Shown: positions 1-14,790, counted from the stretch's first letter. The stretch is DNA of 64,000 nt from Lineus longissimus (GCF_910592395.1 NC_088314.1:3288001-3352000), one strand, 5' to 3'. Notes: a model not told the origin generated them from the sequence alone. Program-made: numbers and translations.

Positions 1-1388
1 TTCATTGTTTTCAAAGAGTGTTACTATGATGCTCTGGTGGCTGATGGAATATTGATGGCTTTCAACTAGTAGTAGATGAACAACATTACATCCTTGGGCA
101 AGATTTGAGATAAATATAGGAATGTGATTTCGACGTCTGCTGAATTTGAGAAAATGGAATATCATCCTGACCACTTAGCTTGGTTGTGTACCCTCGACAA
201 AAGCTATTGTAGTCGAAAGTGCCTAGAAGAATGGGATCAACACGCTCAACAAGCAAAAACAAATAAAAAGCTGTCCCTTCTAAGTACCAATTAGATTGTA
301 TTTTAAGTGAACATGGTGTTAAATTCACGTCTGTTTGCCCAAATAATATTTAACTTTGTGAGGTGTATTATTCTATGGTACTGAGATAAGTCTGCATATT
401 GTACTTTTTGAGTTTCAGTGGTTTAGCAGTAAGGATGAGCGGAAATGATTTAGACAGAACAAATAGTATGACATTATTATGGAATCTGATTTCAAAACCA
501 CAAACAATGGTCCATATTGAATATCAATGATTCAAGACTGATTTGCATGGTTTGAGGCATCAGCAGCAGTGTATTAGAGCAGTGAGTGATAAAATTGAAT
601 GCAATAAAAAAAGATTAACCACAACGTCACGAATCTGAAGGATAACGAAGGATAGAGAAAATAATTGGATTGTAAAAATGGACGATTTGACAAAGATTGC
701 ATTGAAAGTAACTGTCCTCAGCATCAGGTCATTTCCATCAGAATCATACAAGGGAAGGTGTAAATGTATGGTTATGACCCAGGTTAGTGATAATGGCGCA
801 TTTGTCTTCCTGCGCATGCAACATCGGACTGTTTAATGTAACATTTGAGTAACATTTGACGCTAACCATAAAATCCCCTTACTGCTACATTATGACCAAG
901 GAATAGAAGGGTTAATTGATAATACAATAGCCTGTCACAAAATGGTGTACAAATGATTCATCATAGCTTCATATGATCATTATAATGTTAGGCTATACCA
1001 AATGTTATATCACTAAGTCAAACGTTATCTAATTTGGGTCAAGACACCTAATTAGGAACCAAATGTTACATTGAACGAGTTACTCAATGTCCGGTAATTG
1101 AGGCTACATGAAAGCATGACACTTCACTTACTAATTGTGTCCTCGCTAGATGCAATTTAACCCACTCCGGTCTCTCAGTTTCCATAGCAATTTGTATAAG
1201 TGATATGAAATGATAAAAAATCGCATCCCAGGGTAGTTGGGGGGGGGGTTATACCCCAACAAGTCCGATTCTTCTTAAAACTGCATACTTATGTGAATGT
1301 GGATGTGTCTCGCCCCAGCAAAGACTTGAGCTTGGCTCTCCACCATACAGAACTTTAAGGTGAAGCCAGCATTTTTAATAACCCACAG
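1..1388. other. non-coding stretch, no gene seen
   Basis: No open frame here resembles a known protein, and no convincing acceptor-ORF-donor combination is visible. The stretch is AT-rich with few CpG. The only distinct items are a run of ten G at 1239-1248 and an NRF1-like TGCGCATGCA at 811-820, which alone is not enough to call a promoter. It may be intergenic, or intron of the long isoform of the PDZRN-family gene if its RING exons lie upstream. Confidence 0.6.
1239..1248 (+). repeat. poly(G) tract, 10 nt
   Basis: An uninterrupted run of ten G on the + strand. It is one of four G runs of 10 or more in the window; no C run of that length was noticed, so all four lie on the non-template strand of the recognised gene. 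Confidence 0.9.
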
Positions 1389-1698
1389 GCTGAAGTTCAG
1401 CATGCTCAAGTTATTGCGCATGTGTTAACGTCTGTCCCAACGGGAGCACTGAGAGAACACTGAGTCAACTCCTTGACTCTCCCTCAATGAGTTCGCCCTT
1501 CTCCAAGGTGACACCAGCATTTATCTGAGCAAGCTGCGAAAAACACTTGAAGCCCTGACAAAACAGACCATCAATAAGAAATGTCAGGGATCGGAAACTC
1601 AAGATGAAGAAGTTGAGAAATTGACAAGGAGTGAGGCATTAATGGTATTGACTCAGGAATGTAGCGGTATGTTGCACAGAGGCATGCTTTCCAAGTGA
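1389..1698 (+). pseudogene. broken coding-like fragment, helical protein of unknown family
   Basis: Two consecutive frames read like real protein but are separated by a stop and a frame change. Frame one (1389-1463) starts right after a CAG and reads QAEVQHAQVIAHVLTSVPTG, then a few residues to a TGA at 1461-1463. Frame two (1477-1698) reads through FALLQGDTSIYLSKLRKTLE and ALMVLTQECSGMLHRGM to a TGA at 1696-1698. Residue use is that of a soluble alpha-helical protein, rich in L, A, E, K and Q with heptad-like spacing, unlike shadow ORFs elsewhere in this window. The sequence preceding 1389 ends in CCCACAG, so frame one could start at a splice acceptor. I do not recognise the family. The disabling changes suggest a dead copy or gene fragment; two real exons with unseen splice sites, or chance, remain possible. 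Confidence 0.4.
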
Positions 1699-4600
1699 AT
1701 GAAAAGTGCATCTTGTAGTACACTTATACATGTAGTATTCCCAAGAAAATCATGAAAATATAAAAAAGCGAATATCAGCATTTTCTGCAGGAATAATGCA
1801 TGGTGAATGATAAATCATAGGAAATTAACAGTAAAATTCGATAGAAGCGGACAAATCAGTCTCCCCTGGGAGGTCATTATATCATTAATTTAATTCTGTT
1901 TGGATCAGTTATGTTTTTTTTTTTAAGATGATGAGCTTGCATTGGATATTATCAGTTGAACATATGTTCATGTAAAGGCTAGGTTCATGTAATGGACTGT
2001 ACCATGTAGCATGGAGAAGTTCAGAACAGTGTCATCATGAAAATAAGATGTAATGAAGGCAGGATTGAAGTTTGACACTCTTATAGATGAGGGCACAGGA
2101 AAGGGGAGTTCAGACCCTGTATTGCGCCAAGAGTATTGCACTTTCGGTATCCTTATGCAAATTCAAAACTTACTTCAGCTCCGATCGATGTTTTCAATCG
2201 ACTTTTTGCCTCTTGAGGAAGCTGACTAATCACTCTCCATTGCAATTTCATCATTAAAACTTCAAAATAATACAAACAAGTGCACCGGAAACAACTAATT
2301 ATTGATTTTCTTGTCCAGCTATACATGTGTATGTGTTTCGGACGAACATTTTTGTGCCAGGGGTTATTATGTTTATTGTAAGTTGTGGCAGTTGAGTTCT
2401 GCCGATTTCGCCGGATTCAGAAAATATCATATATACCCAAGAGATAGTGTTGGAAGCTGTTAATTCTAAATCAAACATGGCTAGTGTTTGGTATTCAAAC
2501 TCACCCTGGAGTATTGCATAGTGTCCCACCGAATCTCTGGACCCTATCCCTTAATTTTCAAGATAAGGCTTGAAGGTCATGTTGCAGTCTCTGCATAACA
2601 TGTCTCATAGTGGCTTAAAATAGATTATGACTTGGAAATGAAATACAAAAAAACATTAACAGGATATAACTGCAATCGTGCTCCATTAATGTTTATACAT
2701 CATGTAATTCAACTTCACTGAGTAAAACATCACTTATTTCATCAATAAAATTCTCAAGTGTGTATGACTCACTTCCTAATGGTTAGAATTTCTATGTTTG
2801 AAAATATGGATAATATGTCAAATTGTGACAATTATTTCACAATGACAGCTAAATTGGCTTTCGAACTTGTGGTTGACGGAAAAGTGTGTTTGTACCTGTC
2901 CGATTGCTAGTTTTCAACTCCTTGAAAGTTTATGATTAGGAATAACATGTGCTCATTGAAATGGAAGGAGTGGGTTACTTAAAAGGTTTTTTGGGAATAT
3001 TCTATAAACAACCGTGAGCACCTTTTTGTCTTTTTCGAATGCGCACATTAGGTCGGCGACACCAAGTTGTCTGATGGTCATGACTTCATGTTTCAGCTAT
3101 GCCTTTGTTTTTATGTTTTATTGATTCATCAGCTGGTCTTTAATCAGTGAAACTAGAGTATTTATCTCTTCTAAGTGTTTGGATCAGTAAACCTTAAAAT
3201 AGTACTGGCTTTTTGCGCAGTTGGGTAAAAATAGGAAATAGGAGATAGCATCTAAAAGCTTTGGTCAGATGGTGGTGATTACTTGAATTGCTTACACACA
3301 CACCTGTACCTTACATCTATCATTTAGGGGTAAACAACATCATAAAATGGGAGAAAATTGGCACATTTCTTCTGCCTTCTTCAGAATGTCATGAATGATA
3401 AAAGGTAGTAAGGACTCTTAGGTATGATTACTTTCCTTTCGATTTCTCTTTGATTCGTTTGTAATATTCATTTGCAATACCGTATGTATTTTATTGCCTC
3501 ATGTCTATATATTTGTTTTTGCAGAACTTGTTTTTATCATAATAAATCAAGAATGTTAAAGAACCTTTTTCTGTTATCGACATCGTCATCGGATCAAAAC
3601 CAATCATTCTATCAAACAGTCCACCACCAGAGCTGGTATGCCTATAGGTAACCTAAAAGCATAATAACTTGATGGGATGACTGTCAGTGTTGAATTCCTG
3701 CCCCAGTCAACCTTAGTACAAAAAGCAGTAACACATGCTGGCTTACATTTAACATTAGAAAACAAAAATTATTGGGAATTGCCATGGCTTTTGTTCCACA
3801 GCCTCATTTACCTGAGCCAAACAGATAGGATAAATCAGAAAAAGTAAAACACATTGATAATGTTTGTCAGTAGTTTCTGAAGGTTGGGTGAACAGTAGGC
3901 AGAAGCTTTCCACAGGTTCTGAATACTTTGATGTATTGCCTCTTCAAATTGTAAATTTCGCCAGGGCCGTTCCTGCGCCAATCTTCAGCTGCCTTTTCCT
4001 GTAGAACATGTCATGTCATATAAACATGATGTTCCTCTGCTTGTTGATGTTGCTGAAGTCATGATTAACAAATGTGTAAGATATTGCGAATTTTTGCCGC
4101 GTAACCTGTCGGCCATTACTCATTGACTCATGGGAAAAAAGTGGCAAGATCGTTCATGCTTGATTCAGTAAGTCACTCAGCCATCTACTTGTAACTCTGA
4201 AGATGTACACAGAGTGTCTTCATCATGGCTAAAACTGAGATGCTGTCATGATGGCAGTGGGGAGTAAAGTGTGTATACCACCGGCTCAATACCTTGTGCA
4301 TTTTATCAGTAAACGACAGAAACAGACAGTGCTAGTTCAGAAATGGGAACCTGTAGGCGCTATTCCATATGCATCATTATGTATAATTTCATGAACTTGA
4401 AGTTACCATCGAAGTATGGTACAGTATGTCATTCCTGCCAGGCCTTTGCATTCTATAGCTATTCCCCATCAGGACACAATCATTGTTAACATGATTCACC
4501 GAAATCTATCTTGCATTTGCATCCCTTTGCTCAAAATGTAGTGAAGTCTTTGAAGATTTTGATATCAGGCATGTCAGCTGGCTTTCTTTTGATGACAAGA

Positions 4601-7600
4601 CTTCTGTGAGGATAATGTAGAGATACATCCCTCGGGATGTCACGTCTTTAACCTGTGTATTCTGTTCTTCTTTGAACTTTGTCAAGTTTTATCATCTATT
4701 AGTTTCATAATCCCAAGATTAAGAAAGGTCTTCTTTTTATGCTCAAAAGACATTATTGAATGTTTTTGCTGAAACTGGTGGCATCTGTCCCATGAGGGGT
4801 CTGCCATCCAGTACCTGTTATAATGAAGTGAAAAACAGCTTTTGTTCTGTCTAAGAGGATTTTCCTCACAAACTATCTACTACATCTTGTAAACTTTTGT
4901 CCACACATTTTCAGTTCGGCATATTTCAGTGTATACGAGAAAAAGCCTCTTTAGGCCGGGTGAAAATCGCGAAATATGACGAGATACATAGGTGCATAGC
5001 CCAAATTCTTGTGCTTCTGCCTGTTGGGAGAAGTTGAATGTAAGCACATGTCAAGAAGTGCAAATACATCAAAAGTTAAGTCAAGTGGCAGAATTCTTCC
5101 AGGTCTTGTTTTCGCCATATGCTTTGGCTAGTATCGCCTAGCCAGGAACTTCTTGGGGCCTAAGTAGTGATCCCTGTGTGAACATGTACATAGGTTAGCT
5201 GCCGGCTGTTTTAAATACCGTCGAAAATCAATATAGAATGCACTTGTGACTTTCTGTGTCTTTGCAACTTTCAGAAATGTTGAAACATGTCAAGCATTGC
5301 AAACTTTGCCCTTGATTTTGACAAAAGGCATTTCCTTGCTGTAGAGGGCCTACTAAAGGTCGCTCTCCTTCGTTGCCAGATGGTGTCTATTTAGGAGCAG
5401 AAAGGATGGTCCAGAACTCTCTTTTTTGTTGTTTTGGAGTAGATTTTGGGTCATAAGCACTAAGATTTTTCAGTCTTTGGATTTTGGCAACTCTTCAAAG
5501 ACATGCCTCAAGGCAAGCATTTTGTGAGCATTATATAGTACTAATGTCTTTGATCAATATTAGACAAATTTAAGTTCTTTGATGAGCAGGGGCACATTTA
5601 CAGGCTTTGCCTCTTTTATTAGACAGCACAAATATGTGCTTTTAGCTAGCGTATAGTCCACTTCTGAAGGCTAACGTTTTTGACATACCATGAGGGACTA
5701 GAGTCAGTGGTGCGTTGAACATTGCTGTTCTGATACTGATTAGTCAAACTGTCAGAGAGAAGAAACACCAGCTCAACACATATCCTTGTGTGCATTCTAG
5801 GCGGATTGTGGTTGAAGCAATGCATTAGGGTTTAAAGAGATATAGTGGCCATATTCACCTGTACAACTTGCTGTAGATTCTACACCAGAATGTACAAGAT
5901 AGCTGTGCTAAGTTAATTTGACCAAGACTTTATCTGGCATCATAAACATCTCTGCATTTTAGATGTTTGGCGGTAAATACTACCAGTTATTCGATATACC
6001 CATGCTAGCTTAGTCAGAACACTATTCCAGATTACTCATTCTCTGTTTTTGGTGAAGGAAGCATCTATCGAGAGGCGAGAGAAAAACTTAACTTGTCAGA
6101 ACCTTATTTTTATGCCATTCGTCATAGTTGAGCTATTGGTGATCAAGTGATGTTCATTTCGTATCATATTGACCTGGATATGATGAAGATTTTTGCAGGG
6201 TGTAGTGAGGCAATGACTGCATGGTGCTGTCAAAATTGAGTTGAAATCTCTTTAGCGTTTTCTTGTTGATATCAAAACTTGACGCCAAAGCAGATTGTGA
6301 CCGCAAAAGAAGCAACTGACATGTCTTGCTGTCTTCAAGACCATCATGTTTGACTCTGTTCAGCTGGGACGAGATCACTGAGTCTGCTGTGTTGGTCAAA
6401 TTGAAGAGAAGTTGGAAGAATGAATCCCTCCCATTGCTTTTAATGCTGGCAAGGCAGTTTGGCATCCAATGTGGTCATAGATTCCTTGCTTGCTTGCAGA
6501 CCAAATTCAGAGAAATTTGTCCAAGTATTGCTGCTTGATGTGCATCTCTGAGCAGTTTTAAAAATGTAGCTAAAGAACATTGATATTTACACCTCGAAAC
6601 GCTCATTGTATCAGCAGGGTAATAACCATGCCTCATTTGTTAATTCATGATCATCTTTCTCCATTTTAACTTGTCTCTAAATGTCCATTAACGCCAGCTG
6701 ATGTCAGCGCGAATCGTCAGTTATATGTATTGAAAGTGTAAGGGGGTGATTCCCTGGGGGTGTTTAGTAAAGCATGTTTAAGATACTGTCAGTGTTTTCT
6801 TGAAGGGTTATTAGGCATTCTGAGATTCGCATCCGGTAAGCAGCATGTGTGTCTCATTGAAAACTTTATCTGATTCTAATAAAGTGCTGGAGGGGTCTGC
6901 TGAAGAGGGTGGAGGTCAGCAGTGATTTATGTGAAAAACGGAAATTGCTAGGACTTTCCTTGACCACTCTCACCTAATCTCAAAACCAGGTGGAGCTGCC
7001 GTTTGTACCTAAATGTCAATTTGATTTTGTCGTCTCCTGTGCAGTCATCATCGTCCGTCAAGAGAGCAGACGTTCATCTCAAAAGGGTACTGAAATATTC
7101 ATAGTGATCGTGGGTGACAAATTACGGAGTGGGACCAAAAGGCACGTGGACTATGTCGCCAAAAATGCTGATGTCACTTTGGAACTTTGATGATTAATGT
7201 CTTTTATAACTGATGAGCTTTACTGGAACAGTTGGGGAAAGTTAGGTGTCGGATGTCACATGTGATTAATTACCAAGGAATCGGTAATCTTATAGATTTT
7301 ATCCATCTCAAACTTCTTTGGCATTGTTGGCAAAACTATAAGTTACTTCACCCATAGTTTCTTTGTGATGAACAAAATTCATTTTGTTGTAATATGGGAA
7401 AGTGAATATCATTGTGATGGTAGAAAACTATGATATTGTAATAACAATGCGTTTGAACTGATTGGTCAAGGACAATGATTAATGACGGGTTTGTTAACTT
7501 GGTGATCGTGCCACAAGTTATTTAACGATTAGGCTATATGACCCTGAAGCCCGGATTTGTAGTGGATTTGGTCACATTGGGAAAACAAGTTGATGGTTTC

Positions 7601-7628
7601 AGTAGCAAGGGACCCTATGGAAATCAGC

Positions 7629-7671
7629 ATCTAAGATCAGACGAAGAAAAAAATATCTAAGATCAGACGAA
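7629..7671. repeat. 17-bp direct duplication
   Basis: ATCTAAGATCAGACGAA occurs at 7629-7645 and again exactly at 7655-7671, separated by a short A-rich spacer. This looks like a replication-slippage or insertion footprint. Confidence 0.85.
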
Positions 7672-9557
7672 ATGAGCTTTGTAAGAAGTGCTAATCGTGC
7701 AGATGATGGATGACCTATTCCTTGATGAGAATTCTCCAGAATCCTGTAATCGTTGGCAGCTGTTTCGTCCCTGAATGCGTCCTTGGGAGACTAAGGCGTT
7801 ATTTGCCCCTTCCTCAGTACATATTTGGTTAGGGGTCACCAAAACAAAGGCAAGTGAGCAAGGGTCTGGGAAACAATTGTAGACCTTGACTGGGACATGC
7901 ATCATTCATGTAATGGTCTTTTCAGCATCAGGTTCAAAGGATTCTAGCCGATTGCCGCCGAAGCTACGACAATTAGGTGCATCGACTGTGTCATCAATCA
8001 TTATTGAGCATTGTTTGAAAAGAGAGGTGGAAACGCATTGCGGAGAGTAATTAAAGGATCACTGGGGAGAAGACTAGTCACCCAACTTGTAATTGGTCAT
8101 GTTTGCTACCGCTTCACGGAACATCGTAAACATGCATGAACACAAATTGATGACTTTTGAAATCCATCCAAAGTCTCATGTCAATATATCCTGCTTCAAA
8201 ACAAATATGGAGGCTGCGGTAGGCTGTTTGATTATATGGCTGAATTTTCATAACTTCCAATCTTTCTGTCAAATTAAAGGTTTCATTCACTTGAGGGTGG
8301 CTGCAGTAACTTCTAAGAAGTGAATTCAGTTTTATGAAATAAGTGATATTGAAAACACTGCTATTATCATCTTCGTCTTTCTATTCAAAAGGATTAGAGA
8401 TAGTGATACTCATGTAGTACCATCAACAGAGCAACAGGAGATAAAAATATATTGTTTGGTTTTTTACAAATGTCTGGTATTCATTCCTGAATGACGTGTC
8501 AAAACAGTATGGTTTGACGCCATATGAAATAATTCCCTGTACTGGCCAGGCAACATGATCCAGTATTCCACAAAAACAATGATATTTAGACCACTTTGTT
8601 TAGCCACGAGACCATACAGTAACTATTGTTTTCTCTCATAATTCAAATTCAGTGGTTAATATCCCCGAATGAATGCTGAACGTGCTTAATGAAAACTGAT
8701 CTATTATCGTTCTATTTGCTCGCAGTGTTGTTTTAGGATCATGGAATCCGTTAAAAAATGCTATGAAAATATTGTAGTTATTTGCATGAGTGTCTGTACC
8801 GTTTCATTGGGGATTAGTAACTGTGCATGGTGTTGCATCAATACACTTCAAAGCTTCATTGGGATGTTATGGGTTACATTAAGAGAGATAAATGATTTTT
8901 TACTGAATTTATGATTGGCTCCCAATTTATTCACCAACGCAAGGGTCTATGAATAGCCAGGGGCAAAAAGGACCTCCTTTAGAGTGTGAAGTTTTAGTCT
9001 CATTAACTGGTGTAATGATTTCATTTTAAATTTGACGTACAGATTGATTTAGCCTCTGGCAGGTGGGTTGTCATACCCAGAGGATATTGCCTACCCAGTG
9101 GCTATTGAGATATTTGTAGGGGTCCTCCAATTGCGGAAAAGGGTCATAATCACTGGCGTCATGAATATACAAATGTTTTCACAGTGATTAATGATAAGGG
9201 ACACAGGGCACCGTAGTCCCATGATTCTAAATCACCCAGGGATGATCAGGGCATATCACGTGCCAGTACGCTGCACCTTTCCTTTGTGACGGTCTTTGAG
9301 TCCCACCCCTTTTCTTTGCGAGACACGAGATGGCCATTTTGTATCTCCACACTTAACCACCTGCCTTGGGTTCCTAATGTGGTAGCTTTCTTGCAAACAC
9401 ATGAAATTTACCAATAATGTGAGTTAAGTCATTTTTCACCTTTAATGATAGCCGCGTTTCATTGCACCCTATGTCGATCAAAGATTCATGTGTATAAACT
9501 TACATCTGAGTGGTGAAATATGTTGAGCCACGGTTGAAACGACTCGAGTTGAGACAA

Positions 9558-9588
9558 ATGATGATGACTATAATGATGATGATGATGC
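9558..9588. repeat. imperfect (ATG)n microsatellite
   Basis: Three ATG units, an interruption, then four more ATG units. It lies outside any supported coding region. Confidence 0.85.
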
Positions 9589-12500
9589 TGGGAGTCGCTT
9601 GTTCTTCAGTGCTGTAAATCATCTCGACTTACGCCCCTCCACCTTGAAAAGGACAATGGTATGAACTGTCATCAAGATCAATTTATCCTTCAGTTCAGTC
9701 ATATAAATCTTGAGATTTCTCTCAGTTTTTGTTTGTTTGTGCATCATCTGAAGCAATTCATGGATGTCAAACGATATGCAATTTCATGTTCTCTTAAACA
9801 CCTCTCTATGGAGATGGGTGTCACCAGAAATGTCACATGGAGACAGACAGCAACTATTAAGATGAACAACAAACAACCAAAGTAAGAGCAAGTATGTATT
9901 ATTTAATCCATACTTGCTAAGAGCGATAGCCATTCTCCGTGAGACATTACAGCCAAGAAAACCTCAGCCATCCAATAAAACTAATGGTGTGTATCTCTCT
10001 CGTTGTTGCGCCAGACGAGCAACAATATCTCCTAAATCTCCCTTGGTGACTCCTGGGACAACCGATTTATCAAGACTTTATCAACAAAACAACCAATTGA
10101 CGCTGTGAGAAGGATTCTTTAGATTCATGTTTGATTTTGTAGTTCCTCTATGCCGTTGGATTGTGAAGAGGTTCTAGATCTGGTGCGGCTGAGAGGAGAA
10201 CGTCTAGAGTAGATCTATTGTTTTTGTTTATGATTTTGTCAGTTTACATGGTGCCAAGGGTACCATGAATATCTTGCCATCATCCCTGGTTCATGTGTTT
10301 TTAAATTATGTCTGATCTGAACAGTTGATTTAGTGAGGGATGTCCGCATGCACGAGATACTTCTTTAGCTTAACTATTTGATTAGCTTTATGATGTTTAA
10401 TTTCTCGCATACTAACCATCTGCAACATTGGCAGGGGTCCGACTCAAGGGTCCAATTCCAACTAAGTCCTCAAGCTACCAGCAGGAGGTGTGATTTATGC
10501 CTCTTCTTGAGTTTTATTGGCCCTTTCATTGGCTATTATACTATATCATAGTGGACATAGAATTGGCAGTTGATGTCCACTCGCTCAAATTCCTGTTATA
10601 ATCAGGTGGATAATTTCATTCGACATTCGATATCTATTCGCAGAAGTCAAGAGACAATTGGTTTTATGATACTAAGGGTGCCGTGGAATTTATGACTCCC
10701 TGCCACTTTAAATCTAATTGTAGTGACCATGTGCGAAACATGTCGCAGATAATATGCCTCAAACTTATCTTTAACCAAACCGGTAAAGTGTCGGTAAAAT
10801 CGTTTTCATCATTGCGTTATTCACATCGTGAGTCGGAACGACAAAAACCGGAGCGAGTTAAACATCTCAGTGATCCTGTTTCTATCGATCTTATCAGAAA
10901 AACATGTTATCAGCCATTGCAGGTGAAATCAAAGGCTCGTGAGGGCAGTCCATTTCAACTGACTCTGCTGAACATAGTAATGTGTATGCATAGTGCGAAG
11001 TAATGTGTGATGGACTGATTAATGTTATCCAGCTCAAGGTGAAGTCTGCTTCAGAACTTTCGTGCCTTGGCTCCTTTGGATTCGATCTGTCTGTTTAAAA
11101 TCGCCATCCCTCTGTTTAGTTGATATCAGGATGAACATATCGGTTATTCACATGCATTTGTATGCAATTCCCTTTTTGAATTGAAAGGAAATGTTGGTAT
11201 TCTCAGGTAGGAGTGAACTACATGGTTGTACTGTGCATTCCAGCAATTAAGTCATTTGGGTTGGGAGATGGCTCCGCCGATATTAACCCTGAAGGTGGAG
11301 ATTGGAAAGATTGTTGTTGCTTGCTGCAGGATTGATGCCAAGTGAGACAGGCAAGTTGTTCCTCTTGCTTGGGCTGCTTCGCAACTGTCAGTCTATAGTT
11401 TTGGCTATTGCTTAGAGGTGCAATAACCATAGAACTGCCTTACTGCACGTAACAAGGACATGTCATTGTTGGTGACTCTTCAAAGAGATGCCGCCCTCTA
11501 GTAAAGCTTGTAAGTTTATAGCCCTGATCAAGCACATAATTGACTGCCTCATCACCGCTTATTATCCCCTTATTGGCGGCAGTAAATGGTAGAGAGTGTT
11601 AGTGACCTCGTTGTGGGGTCAACAAAGACCTCTGCATCTGTGTTTACGTCTGAAAACCACTGAGAAAATCAAATCAGGATTTGAAGAAGGAATGTACGAT
11701 CGAAACGAGTTGAAAATCATTTGAGTGAAATGTTTGAACATTTGTTCAAGTTTGTGGTCTAAGGTTCTCTCATTGGAAAACATCTGGTTACGCAAGTACT
11801 GTGGCCCACTTGTTCGAAGTTAAGTTCACATTGCTTTGACCAGCAGGCAGTTGTCCTGTGCTGTTTACATTGGGCCCTAAAACAGCAAATGACCTCCCCA
11901 CTAGTGGTAGAAAATAACAGATTCCACCCACAACCTGATATGAAAAATAATTAACAAAATTTCCACTGAGGCAGATGCATAATATAAAATGTCCTTTTTG
12001 GATGAAATTGGGTGGGAAAGGCCTGCCCCGCCAGGCTGTCATCTGACTTAACGATGACGGATCAACCGTCCCCTTCAACAGATGAAAGAGAGTTATTGAT
12101 AAAAACGACCAGGTCATTAATATGAGATTAGGGATTGGTGTCCGACAACATGAGGCAAACAAGGGACAGGTGAAGTGCAAAATTGATGACGGTTCAACTA
12201 GAGTTTGTACCAAGTCAAAGTGGATGTAATTTACCATACATTTGATTGTAAATGCACTTGTAATACTGGTTTACTTGGGAAGAATTGGACCACATGGCAG
12301 GACCTTACTCTTATCCCTTCTAATCAGTCGATGAGGAGTTTGTATCAGTTGTGCATTGGATGGAGACTTGTTAGAGGAACATCATAACTTCTTGAAGGTG
12401 CCTATGTTTATGTCCTTGTTGGATTTTGTAGTGTGAGAGTTTGCTTGTGTCCAATTTGGAAGTACAGTGATATTCTCTATATTTGACTTGGAGCTGAGGA

Positions 12501-13968
12501 AAAGGTATGATTTTCTTCATTTGATAAGATTTTCGCTTTTGCATTTCACAATTTCTATTACTGCAGTAATCAATATGCTTGAAATGTACTTATTTTTGAG
12601 TTATTATTGTCACCTCTGTGATTGTCTTATCTATGATTACTCTAAAACAAAGTGGCCGTTGTTCCTGATAAAGTTTTCAAAAAACTGTAAAAAAACTTAG
12701 AAGAGAGTAGTGTTTGTTCTGAAGTAAGTGCTAACCAGCTGTCAAGTGGCCTTAACAACTTTTTGCAAAATATTTACCTTTCAGGTGTAAACAATGAATT
12801 TGTCCAGGCAGGTTCCATTTGGTGTTGACATGGTTCTGGTCAAGTGTTATTAGTAGCAAAAGTATATAAGCGAGGGATTGAATGTAATGCAGTGCCTCGG
12901 ATTATGCGTAGCATCTGCTAAACAATAGAACATTTTGATATCGTGATACCCCTGTTAAGTCTGGGGTCAATAACATCCTGAAGTATCATTTCTTGACATT
13001 TCCTTTGAATGAAGACCCTCGTTTATTGCCCTGTGGGTGTGCACAGAATGTAACAGGGCATATTTGATCGGAAGGCCCCAAATTTGGAAATCATGACACC
13101 AGAAGCAATACTGGCTCAATATTGTTTGAAGTAACATTGTCACAACCCGGTCCAGAGCACCTCTACAAATATAACGCGAGTAGACACAGGATAATGTTTG
13201 GGAATCCTTTTCTACAAAAAGTGGAGAAATAGAAAGAAAAGCCCTGTCCCAAGTTTGTTTAGGTTAGGAACCCATAGAGTAGGTTGACCAAGATGCTTTT
13301 CAAATAAATGTATCGTCCCTTCATAAATGAAACAGTTCAACATGAATTCCATATCGACTGGGAGAAGGTCCCTTAGTTCTTACTTTATAAATTGGCCAGG
13401 GTCCTTGGCTATATTTAGATCAAGGATGCTAATATTTGGTTTAAGATTATTAAGGTACCATCGGCCACTCTGGTAAGTCAATAGCAATAGGTTGGTCCGG
13501 TGTGAACAATAAGACAATGAGGGTAGATAAATCAGGAGTCTGTGATGTTTGCCGCCAACCTCCGCAGTTGCTTCATGTCCTGTAACAATGAATGTCTCGA
13601 TATTTGGGGCGATCCCAGTGATTCAGTTGCAGCTGCTGTCTCTGTGAATATTTCTAAAGGCTTTACACAGTAGGCAGTCCTGTAGTACCTGGCACAAGGT
13701 GCTACTATTGCACAAGACCATCTTTTTAGTTAGGACACTTCCTCCAAACTACTTCAGTGCAGTTTTAAATGAAAAGGCACCACAAGATAACAGTAAAAGT
13801 AAAATGAGGTTTGTAATCCATTAATTTGCATACTGACACAAAGAGCAGCATCATTAGCACATTGAAGTCTTTGCGTTATGAATATGTATGTTGGAGAAAT
13901 GTAGGACCGTGGGGAAGGGCTGAAGGTCCGCTTTGTAGGCTCATTAATCACCTCTTGACAAGGTGGTG

Positions 13969-14028
13969 AGGTCTTCTCAGGATGCTCATGGGTATGTAAG
14001 GTCTTCTCGGGATGTTCATGGGTTTGGG
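13969..14028. repeat. 30-bp tandem duplication, two diverged copies
   Basis: Copies at 13969-13998 and 13999-14028 share AGGTCTTCTC.GGATG.TCATGGGT with a few substitutions. This is a simple head-to-tail duplication. Confidence 0.8.
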
Positions 14029-14639
14029 TTGACTTCCTTTCTGAAAATCAGAGATTACGCTATGAGCCTCTCTTCAGCCATAGACTGAAATGCCTTCTGT
14101 TTGAGTGGGTTAACCTGTTCTGTAAGTTTAAATTACCATTGGTAAATACCTGTTCAATATTTGTTGGCACTGTGACCACCAATCCATTTGGTTATGGAAT
14201 CTCAAGAAATGAAAGTGTTTCCCTGTAAATATTGACAACATATAGCCACCTTTGATCTCAGCTTTGAAGTGGAACGCAAAACCAGCCTAGAAATATTGAA
14301 TATTCGCTTGGACAATAGGTCAGGGAATCACGCCGTTTATTCGTTATTGATTTAGGAAGCTAAATCTTGCGGCCATATGAGCTAGACGATTTGTGATTGT
14401 CGCTCTGCCGACAAAGGGAGATGTCCTGAACGGTGTTTGTTATTAAGAAATTTTATTTTTCTTTCCCAGCATATTATTGGCTGGCAGATTTGAGAGTGTG
14501 AGATGATTTTATTTGTCAAGTGGTTTGGTGTGTTTTTGAAGATAGGCCCCGCTGGTTTTCTTGAGACGGTGACTGGTCCGAGTTTCTGTTGTTATGGTAC
14601 CAATTTCCATAATCACAATCTCTTTGAGGTGCTATCCTT

Positions 14640-14790
14640 TCTTGAAATACTAAAAATAATCAGCCCCTCTCTGGTCGTAGGTTTGAGTCCCGGTCTGGCT
14701 GTGCACAGCTTCGTGAGATGGAAGACTTCTCCCTAACAACGTAGGTTTCCTCCAGAGTCTTTGGTTTGCTCCTATATAATATCACAGATC
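14640..14790 (+). mobile_element. degraded tRNA-derived SINE-like element
   Basis: An RNA polymerase III B-box-like GGTTTGAGTCC at about 14680-14690 is followed by CCGGTCTGGCTG. The downstream GTAGGTTTCCTCCAGAGTC is reminiscent of the TTTCCTCC motif common in metazoan SINE bodies, a resemblance from memory. The A-box side is degraded. Target duplications were not found. Confidence 0.5.

Noticed and set aside
2125-2150. TATTGCAC seed of the miR-92 family
   Set aside because: Only the seed matches; the rest of the mature sequence and a precursor hairpin are absent.
11788-12237. 149-codon minus-strand frame
   Set aside because: Composition is untypical of conserved domains and there is no splice or homology support.
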